Positions 47,793 through 57,285 are shown, numbered from the stretch's first letter. The stretch is 64,000 nucleotides of DNA from Rikenellaceae bacterium (GCA_017936385.1 JAGBFQ010000013.1:1-64000), one strand, 5' to 3'. Notes: generated from the sequence alone by a model not told the origin. Numbers and translations are program-made.

Positions 47793-48968
47793 ATGCCTAT
47801 GACAATTCTCAACTATGTATTGTTGACAATTATGTTTTGTGTGATTCCGGCGGGTGTGTTATGGTTGTGCAGAAGATTTACGCTGCTTGGCAAAATAGGC
47901 CCCATCATGATTCTCTACGCCGTCGGACTCGTTATCGGCAATATCCCCATGCCCGACGAAATCAAAACATTCCAAGACATTCTTCCCAACATTATGGTAC
48001 CGCTGGCCATCCCGATGATGCTGTTCGGCTGCACGTTCAAACTGAGCGAGGCCAAACTGCAACTCAAAGTGGTAACAAGCGGCGTAATCTCGGTTTCGGT
48101 AGCCACCGTCGGCGGATACCTGCTCTTCGGACGCGACCTACCCAACGGCCCCGAAATCGGAGGTATGATTGCCGGCAAATGCACGGGTGGTACGCTCAAC
48201 ATGGCCGCCTTGCAGGTTATGCTCGGAGTGGACAACGAGACCTACATCATGCTCAACTCCTACGACATCATCATCTGCTTCCTCTATTTCGTATTCCTGC
48301 TCAGCGTGGGTATCAAGATGTTCCGACGTCTGTACCGCGAAAAACGAAGTAGTGAACTCTCGGCCGAGGACCAAGCCGAAATCGAACGCCAAGTGGCTCT
48401 GACAAAAGTGAATCCCTACAAGGGCATCTTCTCGAAAGAGGGATGGATGCAAATCGGCAAAACACTGCTCGCAACACTCATTATCGTGGCTATCTCGGCA
48501 GGCATCGCACATCTCACCGCACCCGAGGGATGGTTTACGGTGGTGTTTATCCTGATGCTCACCACGTTGGGCATTGTAGGCACCTTCCTTAAACCCGTAC
48601 GCGCACTCACCCGCAGCTACGACATCGGAATGTATCTCATCTACATTTTCAGTTTGGTAATCGCCTCGATGGCCGACCTTTCGGAGTTGAATATCGCCGG
48701 CGGATTGTACCAAATCGGATTCATGTCGTTTGCGATTTTTGTGTCGCTGGCAATTCATGCGCTCATTTGCCGACTGATGAAGGTTGACGCCGACTCGATG
48801 GTCATCTCGTCGGTGGCATTCATCAACTCGCCGCCCTTCGTGCCCATGATTTCGGCCGCCATGCGCAACAAAAACACCCTCGTCACGGGACTTAGCGCAG
48901 GATTGATTGGTTATGCCGTCGGTAACTATCTGGGCTTTATAATGAAAGAATTATTATCCATACTTTAA
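47793..48968 (+). CDS. DUF819-family membrane protein
   Basis: A 391-aa inner-membrane protein with about ten to twelve hydrophobic helices, matching the DUF819 (YjcL-like) family of presumed transporters. Conserved blocks are IGPIMILYAVGLVIGN, the VPLAIPMMLFGC segment, AGKCTGGTLNMAAL (a Gly-Thr-rich re-entrant-like loop found near the middle of the family) and SVAFINSPPFVPMI near the end. The transported substrate is unknown. A second ATG lies two codons downstream. It is followed after 10 nt by the Omp85-like gene, presumably an operon. Confidence 0.85.
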   Translation: MPMTILNYVLLTIMFCVIPAGVLWLCRRFTLLGKIGPIMILYAVGLVIGNIPMPDEIKTFQDILPNIMVPLAIPMMLFGCTFKLSEAKLQLKVVTSGVISVSVATVGGYLLFGRDLPNGPEIGGMIAGKCTGGTLNMAALQVMLGVDNETYIMLNSYDIIICFLYFVFLLSVGIKMFRRLYREKRSSELSAEDQAEIERQVALTKVNPYKGIFSKEGWMQIGKTLLATLIIVAISAGIAHLTAPEGWFTVVFILMLTTLGIVGTFLKPVRALTRSYDIGMYLIYIFSLVIASMADLSELNIAGGLYQIGFMSFAIFVSLAIHALICRLMKVDADSMVISSVAFINSPPFVPMISAAMRNKNTLVTGLSAGLIGYAVGNYLGFIMKELLSIL

Positions 48969-48978
48969 TAAGTCGATT

Positions 48979-50421
48979 ATGCGTAAATTATTTATATTGG
49001 TGCTGACACTCGCAGTGTTGTCAGCACCCGACATGTCGGGTCAAACTCGTAAAAACGAGAAAAAAACAGCAGACAAAAACACAACAGCTCAACAGACCTC
49101 CAAGAAAGAGACCATCAAAACGGGTTGGAACGTGGCTCCCTTCCCCTCGGTAGCCTACAACAGCGACACGGGTTTCCAAATGGGTGCTCTGTGCGAACTT
49201 TTCTACTACGGCGACGGCTCGACCTACCCGGGCTACATGCACAAATTCAATGTAGACCTCTCGTACAGCACCGGCGGACAGGTCAAACTGCACTTCTTCT
49301 ACGACTCGAAGTACCTCATCCCCAAAGTGCGACTCACGGCCGCGGCAACCTACCTGCTCAATACCATGTATCCGTTCTATGGCTACAACGGCAACATGTC
49401 GCCCGTCAACATGGACTACAACAGCAATCGTGACACGCGTACCTCGTTCTACAACATCCGCCGCGATATGTTGCGCGTGCTGGCCGACTTCCAGGGCAAC
49501 ATCTACAAGGATTCGTTCCGCTGGGCTGCCGGCGTATCGTATTGGTACTACAAGGTGCAAGATATCACAGGCAGCAAACTCGTCGGACCCAAAGGTAAAT
49601 ATGACCTGGTTGGCAACCAAACCCTCACCAACAACGGCATCGGCTGCGGTTCACTCTACCAACTCTATCAAAAGGCCGGTTTGATTAAGCCCGAGGAGGC
49701 AGGCGGTGGCTCGCACATCGAACTTAAAGCGGGCGTGGTATTCGACAACCGTGAACACGAGGCCGACCCCACACGCGGTATCTGGACCGAGGTTTATGCC
49801 TATGGCTCGCCCGACATTTTCCAGGGTCGCAACCACTATCTGAAACTCGCCGCGCACTTCCGCCACTACGTTCCCCTGTGGCAAGACAAGATTGTGTTTG
49901 CCTATCACGCAGCCTATCAAGGACGTCTGGCAGGCGACGCACCATTCTACACGTTGCAGAACATCTCGACACTCTACCTGCGTCAGATTGTGTCGGATGG
50001 CATTGGTAGCATCAACACCGTGCGTGGAATGAACTACAACCGCGTTGTCGGCGACAGCTACGCTTGGGCCAACCTCGAAATGCGTTTCAAGTTGGTTTCG
50101 TTCAAGTTTATCAAACAGAATTGGTACTTGGCAACCAACCCCTTCTTTGATATGGGCGCGTGCGTTCAACCTTATCGCCTGGACGCGATGAAGAAGATTC
50201 GCGAAACCCGCAGTTCGCTCGATGGCAAAACGCCATTGACCCAATCCGAGATTGACCTTATTTATACGGGCGAGAAGGAGAAACTTCACATGAGTGCCGG
50301 ATTCGGAGTCAAGTTGGTTATGAACCGCAACTTCATTCTGTCGGCCGAGTTCGCCTTCCCGTTCCTGCGCGAGCAAGACGGCAAATTCGGCACCAACATC
50401 GGTCTGAACTACATTTTCTAA
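48979..50421 (+). CDS. Omp85/BamA-like outer-membrane beta-barrel without POTRA domains
   Basis: A 480-aa exported protein (signal peptide ending in the APDMSGQ region) with a Lys-rich linker (30-55). The barrel of the surface-antigen/Omp85 type has NTVRGMNYNRVVGDSYAWANLEMRF matching the conserved VRG(Y/F)...G...N.E.R motif, an internal DNREHEADPTRG segment (the common 'D.R.......P..G' strand) and a C-terminal FGTNIGLNYIF ending in phenylalanine, as expected for barrel proteins. There is no room for POTRA domains, so it is not a complete BamA. It may be a secretion or lipid-handling barrel like patatin-associated ones. A strong terminator follows. Confidence 0.75.
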   Translation: MRKLFILVLTLAVLSAPDMSGQTRKNEKKTADKNTTAQQTSKKETIKTGWNVAPFPSVAYNSDTGFQMGALCELFYYGDGSTYPGYMHKFNVDLSYSTGGQVKLHFFYDSKYLIPKVRLTAAATYLLNTMYPFYGYNGNMSPVNMDYNSNRDTRTSFYNIRRDMLRVLADFQGNIYKDSFRWAAGVSYWYYKVQDITGSKLVGPKGKYDLVGNQTLTNNGIGCGSLYQLYQKAGLIKPEEAGGGSHIELKAGVVFDNREHEADPTRGIWTEVYAYGSPDIFQGRNHYLKLAAHFRHYVPLWQDKIVFAYHAAYQGRLAGDAPFYTLQNISTLYLRQIVSDGIGSINTVRGMNYNRVVGDSYAWANLEMRFKLVSFKFIKQNWYLATNPFFDMGACVQPYRLDAMKKIRETRSSLDGKTPLTQSEIDLIYTGEKEKLHMSAGFGVKLVMNRNFILSAEFAFPFLREQDGKFGTNIGLNYIF

Positions 50422-50438
50422 CCTCCGAGGGTATCCAC

Positions 50439-50480
50439 AAAAAGAGCCTGCCTAATATTTTCGTTAGGCAGGCTCTTTTT
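50439..50480 (+). terminator. Terminator of the DUF819-Omp85 operon
   Basis: AAAAAGAGCCTGCCTAA (50439-50455) pairs perfectly with TTAGGCAGGCTCTTTTT (50464-50480) with an 8-nt loop. The symmetry of A and T tracts makes it bidirectional, also serving the leftward phoBR transcript. Confidence 0.92.
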
Positions 50481-50496
50481 GTGTGCCACATCGTGC

Positions 50497-50517
50497 CAGA
50501 CTATCGAACGTTCATAG
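50497..50517. repeat. 21-bp direct repeat, left copy (flanks the pho/pst locus)
   Basis: The segment is identical to 57409-57429 and contains the 8-bp palindrome GAACGTTC. Sequence immediately upstream (GCTCTTTTTGTG, the terminator's right arm) is also similar in both places, so each copy is preceded by a terminator tail. The repeats are 6.9 kb apart and bracket phoBR, porin and pstSCAB. Confidence 0.8.
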
Positions 50518-50555
50518 CACCGAGGACGCAAATAAAGGTAATGCTCGTTGCTAAA

Positions 50556-51842
50556 TTATTTATTTAGGGTGAACTCAAACCTAAGGCCGCCATTGGGGCG
50601 GTTTGTAACGGCGATAGTACCACCGTGGAACTGTACAGCATGTTTAACGATGGCAAGACCGAGACCTGTGCCTCCTTTTTGACGGGAACGGCCTTTGTCC
50701 ACGCGGTAGAATCGCTCAAATAGGTGTGGCATATGTTTCAACTCAACACCCTTACCATCATCCTCAAAGCGGATGCGGCACAGTTTCTCATTGTTTTCAA
50801 GCAACGATATATAGATATTTTTACCCTCGGAGTAGGCCATGGCATTTTCGGTTAGGTTGCGAAAGATAGAACCAATCAACGAAGGGTTGCCTTCGACTAC
50901 AACCTCTTCCACAAAATCCGCATGGAGCATCATGCGTTCCTCGTCGGGCATCACCGCCAACTCCTCGGCAACCTCATCTATTATCTGGTTGATTACCACC
51001 TTTTCGCGGTTAATAAGTGCGCTACCATCCTCCATTCGGGTAATAAGCGACACATCGTTAAGCAGTCGGCGAAGGCGGTCGTTGTGTGCATAGCAACGCT
51101 CGATGAGTTCCTGACGCTTCTCCTCGCTCAACGCAATTCCCGACAGCAATGTTTCAAGGCAGACCTGAATGGATGCAACGGGGGTTTTCAGTTCGTGGTT
51201 TATGTTGTTTGTGAGCTGTCGTTTCAGACGGTTGCGCTCCTGCTCGGCCTCGTAACGATTAACACGCTCAATATCCTTACCCAGACGGCGAGTTGTGAAG
51301 TATGCCACCACACTCATGGCAAGACTAATAGAAATCATCACCACAAGAAACGACCAATCGGCTTCGAGTAGGTCTTGCAAGGTGCTTGAATATGGAATGG
51401 CTGTGCGAACAACAACTCGTTCGCCCCGTGTTGCCGAGTAGAAATATTCTCGTCCATCGCTTGCTGATTGTCGGCTGATATTATATCCCTCACCCTTTGC
51501 CAAAGCATCTGCGACCTCAGGGCGACCTCGGTGATTATCGAGCGAGTCAAGCGATATAGCATTATCGTAGACCACTGCTCCCGAGAGCGTGATAATCGAG
51601 ATTCGCAGTTCTTCAAAGGGCTTGTCGTGGGTGGCGATGTAATCCTCATACGGCAGTCCCTCCTCAACGGTGTCAAGCAAATGGCGGTTGTATTGTTGGA
51701 GTTGTGTATTTAGGAACTCCGGTTTATACTCCTTTTCGCGCAGATATTGGAATCCGATAAAGCAGAGTACGATTGCCCACGAAAATGCGAGCAACATCAG
51801 AAACAGCCGTTTGTGAAACGATATATTAGTCTCGAAAGCCAT
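50556..51842 (-). CDS. phoR: Sensor histidine kinase, PhoR-like
   Basis: A 428-aa membrane histidine kinase. The ATG at 51840-51842 is used, because two codons upstream the longer frame begins with TTG. TM1 (about 12-32), an extracytoplasmic sensor region (35-160) and TM2 (about 165-185) are followed by HisKA with phosphoacceptor H216 (NINHELKTPVASIQ). The HATPase domain follows with N-box RNLTENAMAYSEG, DDGKGVE, FERFYRVDK and GTGLGLAI. It overlaps the response-regulator gene by 17 nt. Adjacent pst genes make a phosphate-starvation sensor likely. Confidence 0.85.
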   Translation of the reverse strand: MAFETNISFHKRLFLMLLAFSWAIVLCFIGFQYLREKEYKPEFLNTQLQQYNRHLLDTVEEGLPYEDYIATHDKPFEELRISIITLSGAVVYDNAISLDSLDNHRGRPEVADALAKGEGYNISRQSASDGREYFYSATRGERVVVRTAIPYSSTLQDLLEADWSFLVVMISISLAMSVVAYFTTRRLGKDIERVNRYEAEQERNRLKRQLTNNINHELKTPVASIQVCLETLLSGIALSEEKRQELIERCYAHNDRLRRLLNDVSLITRMEDGSALINREKVVINQIIDEVAEELAVMPDEERMMLHADFVEEVVVEGNPSLIGSIFRNLTENAMAYSEGKNIYISLLENNEKLCRIRFEDDGKGVELKHMPHLFERFYRVDKGRSRQKGGTGLGLAIVKHAVQFHGGTIAVTNRPNGGLRFEFTLNK

Positions 51843-52527
51843 AACCAAAGCCCGAACGGGTTACTATATAGGAGCCGTATGCTCCAATCTTAGAGCGCAG
51901 GCGGGTGATATTGACATCAATGGTACGGTCGAGCACGACAACCTCATCGCTCCAAACACGACTCAGTATCTGTTCGCGCGAACAGATTTTCCCACGATGT
52001 TGAATCAGGTAGGCAAGCAACTCAAACTCTTTTCGGGCGAGCTTTACCTCCTGGCCATCGACCGTGCAACGCTTAAACTCCAAATCGAGGCACAGGCCAT
52101 CAACCACCAATCGGTTGGGTTTCTCGGCCGCGCTGTTGTTGGTGTTCTTATGGCTGGTTGTGCGGCGTAGAACACTCCTGACACGGGCTACCACATTACG
52201 CACGGTATATGGTTTCATAATATAGTCATCGGCACCGAGATTGAGCCCCATAATCATATCATCCTCCGTGTCGCGTGCCGTGCAGAATATGATGGGTATA
52301 TCGGCTGTTGCAACATCGCTTTTAAGCATTTTGGCCATCTTTATTCCGCTGATTTCGCCCATCATAATATCGAGCAGAATAAGCGAATACTCCGTCAGAT
52401 TATAGCCAAGAGCCTGCTCGGCACTGAATGCCGTATCGACATCATACCCTTCATTTTCGAGATTCAGTTTTAGTACCTCACACAGGGTCTCCTCATCATC
52501 CACTATCAATATACGATTTGTTGCCAT
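51826..52527 (-). CDS. phoB: OmpR/PhoB-family response regulator
   Basis: A 233-aa two-component regulator. The receiver domain has the acidic pair D10-D11, phosphoacceptor D53 (LILLDIMMG), the T/S (FCTARD) and the conserved lysine in MKPYT. The C-terminal OmpR-type winged helix ends with DRTIDVNITRLRSKIG and TRSGFGYGF, the recognition and wing segments. It is transcribed divergently from porin-pstSCAB and with phoR downstream. The placement between kinase and Pst genes is the reason for the PhoB name. Confidence 0.88.
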   Translation of the reverse strand: MATNRILIVDDEETLCEVLKLNLENEGYDVDTAFSAEQALGYNLTEYSLILLDIMMGEISGIKMAKMLKSDVATADIPIIFCTARDTEDDMIMGLNLGADDYIMKPYTVRNVVARVRSVLRRTTSHKNTNNSAAEKPNRLVVDGLCLDLEFKRCTVDGQEVKLARKEFELLAYLIQHRGKICSREQILSRVWSDEVVVLDRTIDVNITRLRSKIGAYGSYIVTRSGFGYGFRD

Positions 52528-52552
52528 ATACTTAATTCATAAGATTGCAATG

Positions 52553-52560
52553 CAAAATTA
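52553..52560 (-). promoter_or_regulatory. -7 box of phoBR
   Basis: The minus strand reads TAATTTTG, 26 nt from the phoB ATG. A properly spaced -33 element is not obvious. Confidence 0.45.
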
Positions 52561-52655
52561 CAGCGTTTTGGCGAATGGCGTAACGTCCCAAACAAGATTT
52601 AATAAAAATGTAATATTTTGCTCACGCTCAGCATTTCACGAAAGCCTAACTTTTT

Positions 52656-52690
52656 TGAAACATTTATGAAACCTATTGCCGATACTTTTG
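52656..52690 (+). promoter_or_regulatory. Candidate Pho box and -7 box of porin-pstSCAB
   Basis: Two TGAAAC hexamers, at 52656-52661 and 52667-52672, are spaced 11 bp centre to centre, the phasing used by PhoB/OmpR dimers. The second ends 10 nt before TACTTTTG (52683-52690), occupying the place where a -33 element would be. This is the geometry of the E. coli pho box at -35. The role is inferred. Confidence 0.5.
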
Positions 52691-52718
52691 CAGTGTCAAA
52701 TTAACAGAACAAAAGAGT

Positions 52719-53699
52719 ATGAAAACAAAAGTAATCTTGGCAGGTCTTTTAGCCTGCATCGGTATCACTGCACAGGCGCAGGATACCCAACCCGAGGAGC
52801 CTAAAGGTAAGGCGATTGTTCAGGTGTTTGGAAATTTCCACACCGGTTTTGGAGCAGAGAAAGACAACCGAGGCTTCGAGTTGGAGCGTAGCTATTTCGG
52901 TTACGAATACAACTTTGGTAACGGACTCTCGGCAAAGGCTGTAATGGATATTGGCAAGTCGAGTGATGTTTCGGATTATCAGCGTATCGCCTACATCAAA
53001 AATGCGATGGTATCGTGGAAAAAGGGCGGCTTGACGCTCAATGGAGGTCTGATTTCAACCACACAGTTCAACTTTCAGGAGAAGTTCTGGGGCTATCGTT
53101 ATATAATGAAGTCGTTCCAAGACCAATACAAGTTTGGTAGCAGTGCCGATTTAGGTATCTCTGCGGCTTTCAAGTTTGCTGATTGGGTGTCTGCCGATGC
53201 AATTATCGTCAATGGCGAGGGCTACAAGAAGATTCAGAAAAGAGATGGACTCAATTACGGTTTGGGCGTAACGCTAACACCCGTCAAGGGCTTCCAGATT
53301 CGCCTATATGGTGGTTTGAACGAGAGTGGCGAAAAGGGTAAGGCGAACACTGTGAATATGGCAGCGTTTGCCGGTTACAAGCACGAGAAGTTTACGATTG
53401 GAGCTGAGTATAACCATATGCTAAACGCTTCCTATACAAAGGGCAACGACCAATTAGGTTATTCGGCTTTTGTTTCGGCGAAGGTTGCAAAGTTCGCCGA
53501 CCTCTATGCTCGATTTGATGACTTATATTCAAAGGGTGATTGGAACATTGCAAAAGATGAGCAAGCTGCGATTTTCGGTGCGCAGTTCAAACTCGGCAAG
53601 TACGTGAAAATTGCCCCTAATTTTAGGATGACAATGCCAAAGGCTGATGGCGCAAAGAGTGGCTACTACGCCTATGTAAATTGTTACTTCGGATTCTAA
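52719..53699 (+). CDS. Outer-membrane porin of the phosphate locus
   Basis: A 326-aa exported beta-barrel protein with signal peptide MKTKVILAGLLACIGITAQA. The mature chain has many amphipathic strands (IVQVFGNFHTGFG, GFELERSYFGYEYNFG, LSAKAVMDIG, QIRLYGGLN, KFTIGAEYNHM) and ends in YCYFGF-like KGSYYAYVNCYFGF, with a terminal phenylalanine typical of barrels. It resembles OprP/phosphate-selective-porin-like proteins in general pattern. It is the first gene of the pst operon, 33 nt upstream of pstS, so it probably takes phosphate across the outer membrane. Specificity is inferred from position. Confidence 0.72.
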   Translation: MKTKVILAGLLACIGITAQAQDTQPEEPKGKAIVQVFGNFHTGFGAEKDNRGFELERSYFGYEYNFGNGLSAKAVMDIGKSSDVSDYQRIAYIKNAMVSWKKGGLTLNGGLISTTQFNFQEKFWGYRYIMKSFQDQYKFGSSADLGISAAFKFADWVSADAIIVNGEGYKKIQKRDGLNYGLGVTLTPVKGFQIRLYGGLNESGEKGKANTVNMAAFAGYKHEKFTIGAEYNHMLNASYTKGNDQLGYSAFVSAKVAKFADLYARFDDLYSKGDWNIAKDEQAAIFGAQFKLGKYVKIAPNFRMTMPKADGAKSGYYAYVNCYFGF

Positions 53700-53732
53700 A
53701 AAAAAGTATAACCATTTAACTATTCGACAAGT

Positions 53733-54794
53733 ATGAAAAAGATTCTAAAGTCTGTTATGACATTGGCTACCACACTTGCATTTGTGGCTTGTGGTGGCAA
53801 CGCAAAAAATGGTGGTCGTGAACCGCAGGAACTTTCGGGTGCAGGTGCAACATTTCCGTTGCCTTTCTACAATGTGGTTTTCGAGCAGTTCGGACAAGTG
53901 AAGGGCGACCAAGTGGCCTACGGTGGTATTGGCTCGGGTGGCGGTGTACGCAACCTTCGTGACAAGATTGTCGATTTTGCAGGTAGCGATGCGTTCCTTT
54001 CTGATAAGGAGATGGCAGAGATGGACGCCGTGGTACATATCCCGACCTGTATGGGTGCTGTGGTTGTTGCCTACAACCTCGATGGAGTTAAGGAGTTGAA
54101 ACTCTCGGGCGAAGTTGTTGCCGACATCTTTGCAGGCAATATCAAGATGTGGAACGATGAGCGTTTGGCGGCACTTAATCCCGATGCGAAACTTCCTGCG
54201 GAGGCTATCATCCCCGTATATCGTTCTGACGGCTCGGGTACAACATTCGTATTCACTGACTATTTGACAAAGGTTAGTCCGATGTGGCGTGAGAAATTTG
54301 GTGCGGGCAAATCCGTAAACTTCCCTACGGGACAGGCAGCAAAGGGCAATCCGGGTGTGGCAGGAGTGATTAAGCAGACAAAGAATACAATCGGCTATGT
54401 AGGTTCGGAGTACGCCTTTGCCCAGAATATACCTTATGCACGCATCCAAAACCCGAAAGGACATTTTGTATTGCCTTCATCGGCAACAATCTCGGCCGCA
54501 GCATCGGGCGAAATCCCGGCCGATACTCGCTGCTCCATTACAAACTCGGATGCCGCAGGCGCATATCCCATCTCGACATTCACTTGGATGATTATCTACA
54601 AGGAGCAGAACTACTCCGACCGCTCGAAAGAGCAGGCCGTGGCAACGCTCGAACTGTTGAAATATATTCTTTCGGATGAGGCGCAACACATAACATCTGA
54701 GGTGCATTACGCTCCACTTCCGACAAAAGCCAAAGAGTTGAGCCTGACAAACCTCAAAACCGTAACCTTTGACGGAATCTCAATTCTGCAATAA
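53733..54794 (+). CDS. pstS: Phosphate-binding protein PstS
   Basis: A 353-aa phosphate-binding lipoprotein. The signal peptide MKKILKSVMTLATTLAFVAC ends at the lipidated Cys20. The ligand-site motifs are GAGATFPLPFYNVVF, GSDAFLS, and YRSDGSGTTFVFTDYL with the phosphate-coordinating Ser/Asp/Gly/Thr. It delivers Pi to the PstCA permease. It is the second gene of the operon, followed 9 nt later by pstC. Full-length. Confidence 0.95.
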   Translation: MKKILKSVMTLATTLAFVACGGNAKNGGREPQELSGAGATFPLPFYNVVFEQFGQVKGDQVAYGGIGSGGGVRNLRDKIVDFAGSDAFLSDKEMAEMDAVVHIPTCMGAVVVAYNLDGVKELKLSGEVVADIFAGNIKMWNDERLAALNPDAKLPAEAIIPVYRSDGSGTTFVFTDYLTKVSPMWREKFGAGKSVNFPTGQAAKGNPGVAGVIKQTKNTIGYVGSEYAFAQNIPYARIQNPKGHFVLPSSATISAAASGEIPADTRCSITNSDAAGAYPISTFTWMIIYKEQNYSDRSKEQAVATLELLKYILSDEAQHITSEVHYAPLPTKAKELSLTNLKTVTFDGISILQ

Positions 54795-54803
54795 CAAAAC
54801 GCT

Positions 54804-55661
54804 ATGAACGATAAGTTATATAAGGTCCTATTGTTCGCAGCAGCATTGATAATGCCGATAGTGTGCGGGGGCGTGGTCTACGCCCTCGTCACTGACGCTT
54901 ATGAGGCATTCGAACACTTTGGATTTTTTAAGTTCCTAACCTCGTCGGAGTGGAGCTATACCGAGGGTGCGGAGCAATACGGTGCGTTGCCTTTTATTAC
55001 GGGTACGTTGATGACAACCCTTTTGGCCCTTATCTTTTGCATCCCCTTTTCACTGCCCGTCGCATTGTTCGTGGGCGAGTATTTCAAGGGAACAAAGGTG
55101 GCAGCCGTGTTGAGTACCGTAACCGACCTGTTGGCGGGTATTCCCTCAATCATTTATGGCTTGTGGGGCTTCTACACCTTGCGACCAATCATTATGGCTC
55201 TCAATATCTCACCGCAAGGTTCAGGCGTATTGACCGCCTCGTTGGTGCTGGCGATTATGATTGTACCATACGCGGCCTCGCTGAGTGCCGAGTTTATCAA
55301 GATGGTGCCCAACGACCTCAAAGAGGGTGCATATAGCCTTGGAGCAACGCGTGCCGAGGTTATCCGCAAAGTGGTATTTCCCGTTGCGGGTTCGGGTATC
55401 TTCTCTTCGTATATCCTGGCCATAGGTCGTGCCCTGGGCGAGACAATGACCGTAACGATGCTTATCGGCAACACCAACAACATCCCCGATTCAATCACCT
55501 CCACAGGTAACTCGATGGCCTCAATCATTGCCAACCAATTCGGCGAGGCTGATGATTTGCGGCTCTCTTCACTGATTGCCATCGGTTTGATACTCTTTCT
55601 GATTACGGCATTTATCAATCTGATAGGCAAAATAATGATTAAACGAGCAAGAATAGCATAA
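54804..55661 (+). CDS. pstC: Phosphate ABC transporter permease PstC
   Basis: A 285-aa inner-membrane permease with six predicted helices. It shows PFSLPVALFVGEY, the LLAGIPSIIYGLWGFY segment and the coupling-helix EAA-like block AYSLGATRAEVIRKVVFP followed by GIFSSYILAIGRALGETMTV, all characteristic of PstC. It pairs with PstA to form the channel energised by PstB. The stop codon and the pstA start are 2 nt apart. Confidence 0.95.
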   Translation: MNDKLYKVLLFAAALIMPIVCGGVVYALVTDAYEAFEHFGFFKFLTSSEWSYTEGAEQYGALPFITGTLMTTLLALIFCIPFSLPVALFVGEYFKGTKVAAVLSTVTDLLAGIPSIIYGLWGFYTLRPIIMALNISPQGSGVLTASLVLAIMIVPYAASLSAEFIKMVPNDLKEGAYSLGATRAEVIRKVVFPVAGSGIFSSYILAIGRALGETMTVTMLIGNTNNIPDSITSTGNSMASIIANQFGEADDLRLSSLIAIGLILFLITAFINLIGKIMIKRARIA

Positions 55662-55663
55662 CT

Positions 55664-56530
55664 ATGAATAAGTTGAAAATAAGAAATCGTTTGGCAAAGG
55701 ATAAGGCGTTGCTGTGGGTCGTGTGTTTATTGGCCGCACTTACGGCTGTCCCGCTGTTTGCCATCTTGGGGGAGGTGTTTCTGCGTGGTTACGACCAGCT
55801 TTCATGGTCGTTCTTTACCGAGCCTACTCCCACGGCTTATAAAGCGATGAAAGCAATCGAGGCAGGCGAACCAATCCCGGGCGGCATAGCAAATGGTATT
55901 GTGGGTACAATGTTGATGCTCGGTATGGCTGCTGTTGTGGCAGTGCCAATCGGTATCCTTTGCGGTGCATATTTGGCAGAGAATCCCAAAAACAGATTCG
56001 CTCAAACGGTGAGTTATCTTACCGACCTGCTGCAAGGAACACCCTCGGTTATTATAGGTATCGTGGTCTATATATGGGTGGTCGTACCGATGAAAAGCTA
56101 CTCGGCCATTGCTGGCAGCGTGGCACTCTTTATTATGATGTTGCCGCTTATTATCCGTTCAACCGAGGAGACTCTTAAAATCCTCCCAGCATCGCTCAAA
56201 GAGGCTGGTTTGGCTCTCGGCGGTAATCGTGCCCGCGTAATGCTGAAAGTGCAACTTCCAGCCGCCTTTGGAGGTATCTTTACGGGTGTCCTGCTGGCTA
56301 TCTCGCGTGTGATTGGCGAGACTGCACCGCTGATGTTTACCGCACTCGGCTGCTCGTTCATCCGTTTTGCCGTTGACAAACCTATATCGGCCGTACCTCT
56401 GCTTATCTGGGAGTTCTTCAACGACCCCAATCTCCAAGAGCTGATTTGGGGCGCATCGCTCTTCCTCTTGTTATTCGTACTTACATTAAACCTCACCGCT
56501 AAATATCTTGCAAAGAAATGGAATCAGTAA
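55664..56530 (+). CDS. pstA: Phosphate ABC transporter permease PstA
   Basis: A 288-aa permease with six helices. It shows IPGGIANGIVGTMLMLG (the PstA GGI.N.I.GT motif), GAYLAENPKN, YLTDLLQGTPSVIIGIVVY and the EAA block LKEAGLALGGNRARVMLKVQLP with GIFTGVLLAISRVIGETAPLMF. It overlaps pstB by 13 nt, implying tight translational coupling. Confidence 0.95.
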   Translation: MNKLKIRNRLAKDKALLWVVCLLAALTAVPLFAILGEVFLRGYDQLSWSFFTEPTPTAYKAMKAIEAGEPIPGGIANGIVGTMLMLGMAAVVAVPIGILCGAYLAENPKNRFAQTVSYLTDLLQGTPSVIIGIVVYIWVVVPMKSYSAIAGSVALFIMMLPLIIRSTEETLKILPASLKEAGLALGGNRARVMLKVQLPAAFGGIFTGVLLAISRVIGETAPLMFTALGCSFIRFAVDKPISAVPLLIWEFFNDPNLQELIWGASLFLLLFVLTLNLTAKYLAKKWNQ

Positions 56531-57285
56531 AACCTATACTTGAATTTAATAAGACTTGTGTATCATATACCAAGCAAACGATGGCCGTAAAATATGTATC
56601 GGCAGCCATCGAACGAAATACCATTACAGCCATTATGGGGCCCTCGGGTTGCGGTAAATCGACACTTCTGCGTGCCGTAAACCTAATGCATAACCTCTAT
56701 CCAAATATCCGTGTTGATGGCGAGATATTGCTCAATGGCGAAAACATCCTCTCGATGGAGCCTATTGATGTGCGCCGCCGCGTGGGTATGGTATTTCAGC
56801 GCCCTGCGCCATTCCCTACGATGAGCATCTACGATAATGTGCTTTCGGGCTATGCGCTCAATGGCATCCGCTTGTCGAAAACCGAGAAAGACGAAACAGT
56901 TGAACGCTGCCTACGAAGTGTTGCGCTGTGGGATGAGGTTAAGGATGTGCTCAATAAGAAGGGTACATTCCTCTCGGGTGGTCAGCAGCAGCGTTTGTGT
57001 ATTGCCCGCGCCTTGGCTATGAAACCCGATATATTGCTGATGGATGAGCCGACCTCGGCACTTGACCCTATCGCAACGGCCCATATCGAGGAGTTGATGC
57101 AGGAACTTCAAAATGAGGTAACCATCTTGATTGTCACCCACAATATGGGACAGGCAATGCGAATATCCTCGAAGTCGATGTTTATGTACCTCGGTGAGTT
57201 GGTTGAGTATGGCGACACCGCCACGATGTTCTCCAGCCCCTCAGACGAACGCACCAAAGCCTACCTTACAGGCAAGATGGGCTAA
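56518..57285 (+). CDS. pstB: Phosphate ABC transporter ATPase PstB
   Basis: A 255-aa PstB ATPase. Walker A is GPSGCGKS (41-48), followed by TLLRAVNLMHNL. The Q-loop is MVFQRPAPFPTMSIYDNV (a PstB hallmark), the signature is LSGGQQQRLCIARALA, Walker B is ILLMDEPTSALDPIA, and H-loop VTHNMGQAMRIS is also present. It is the last gene of the operon. No phoU follows: the next 480 bp contain only terminators and a repeat. Confidence 0.97.
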   Translation: MESVKPILEFNKTCVSYTKQTMAVKYVSAAIERNTITAIMGPSGCGKSTLLRAVNLMHNLYPNIRVDGEILLNGENILSMEPIDVRRRVGMVFQRPAPFPTMSIYDNVLSGYALNGIRLSKTEKDETVERCLRSVALWDEVKDVLNKKGTFLSGGQQQRLCIARALAMKPDILLMDEPTSALDPIATAHIEELMQELQNEVTILIVTHNMGQAMRISSKSMFMYLGELVEYGDTATMFSSPSDERTKAYLTGKMG

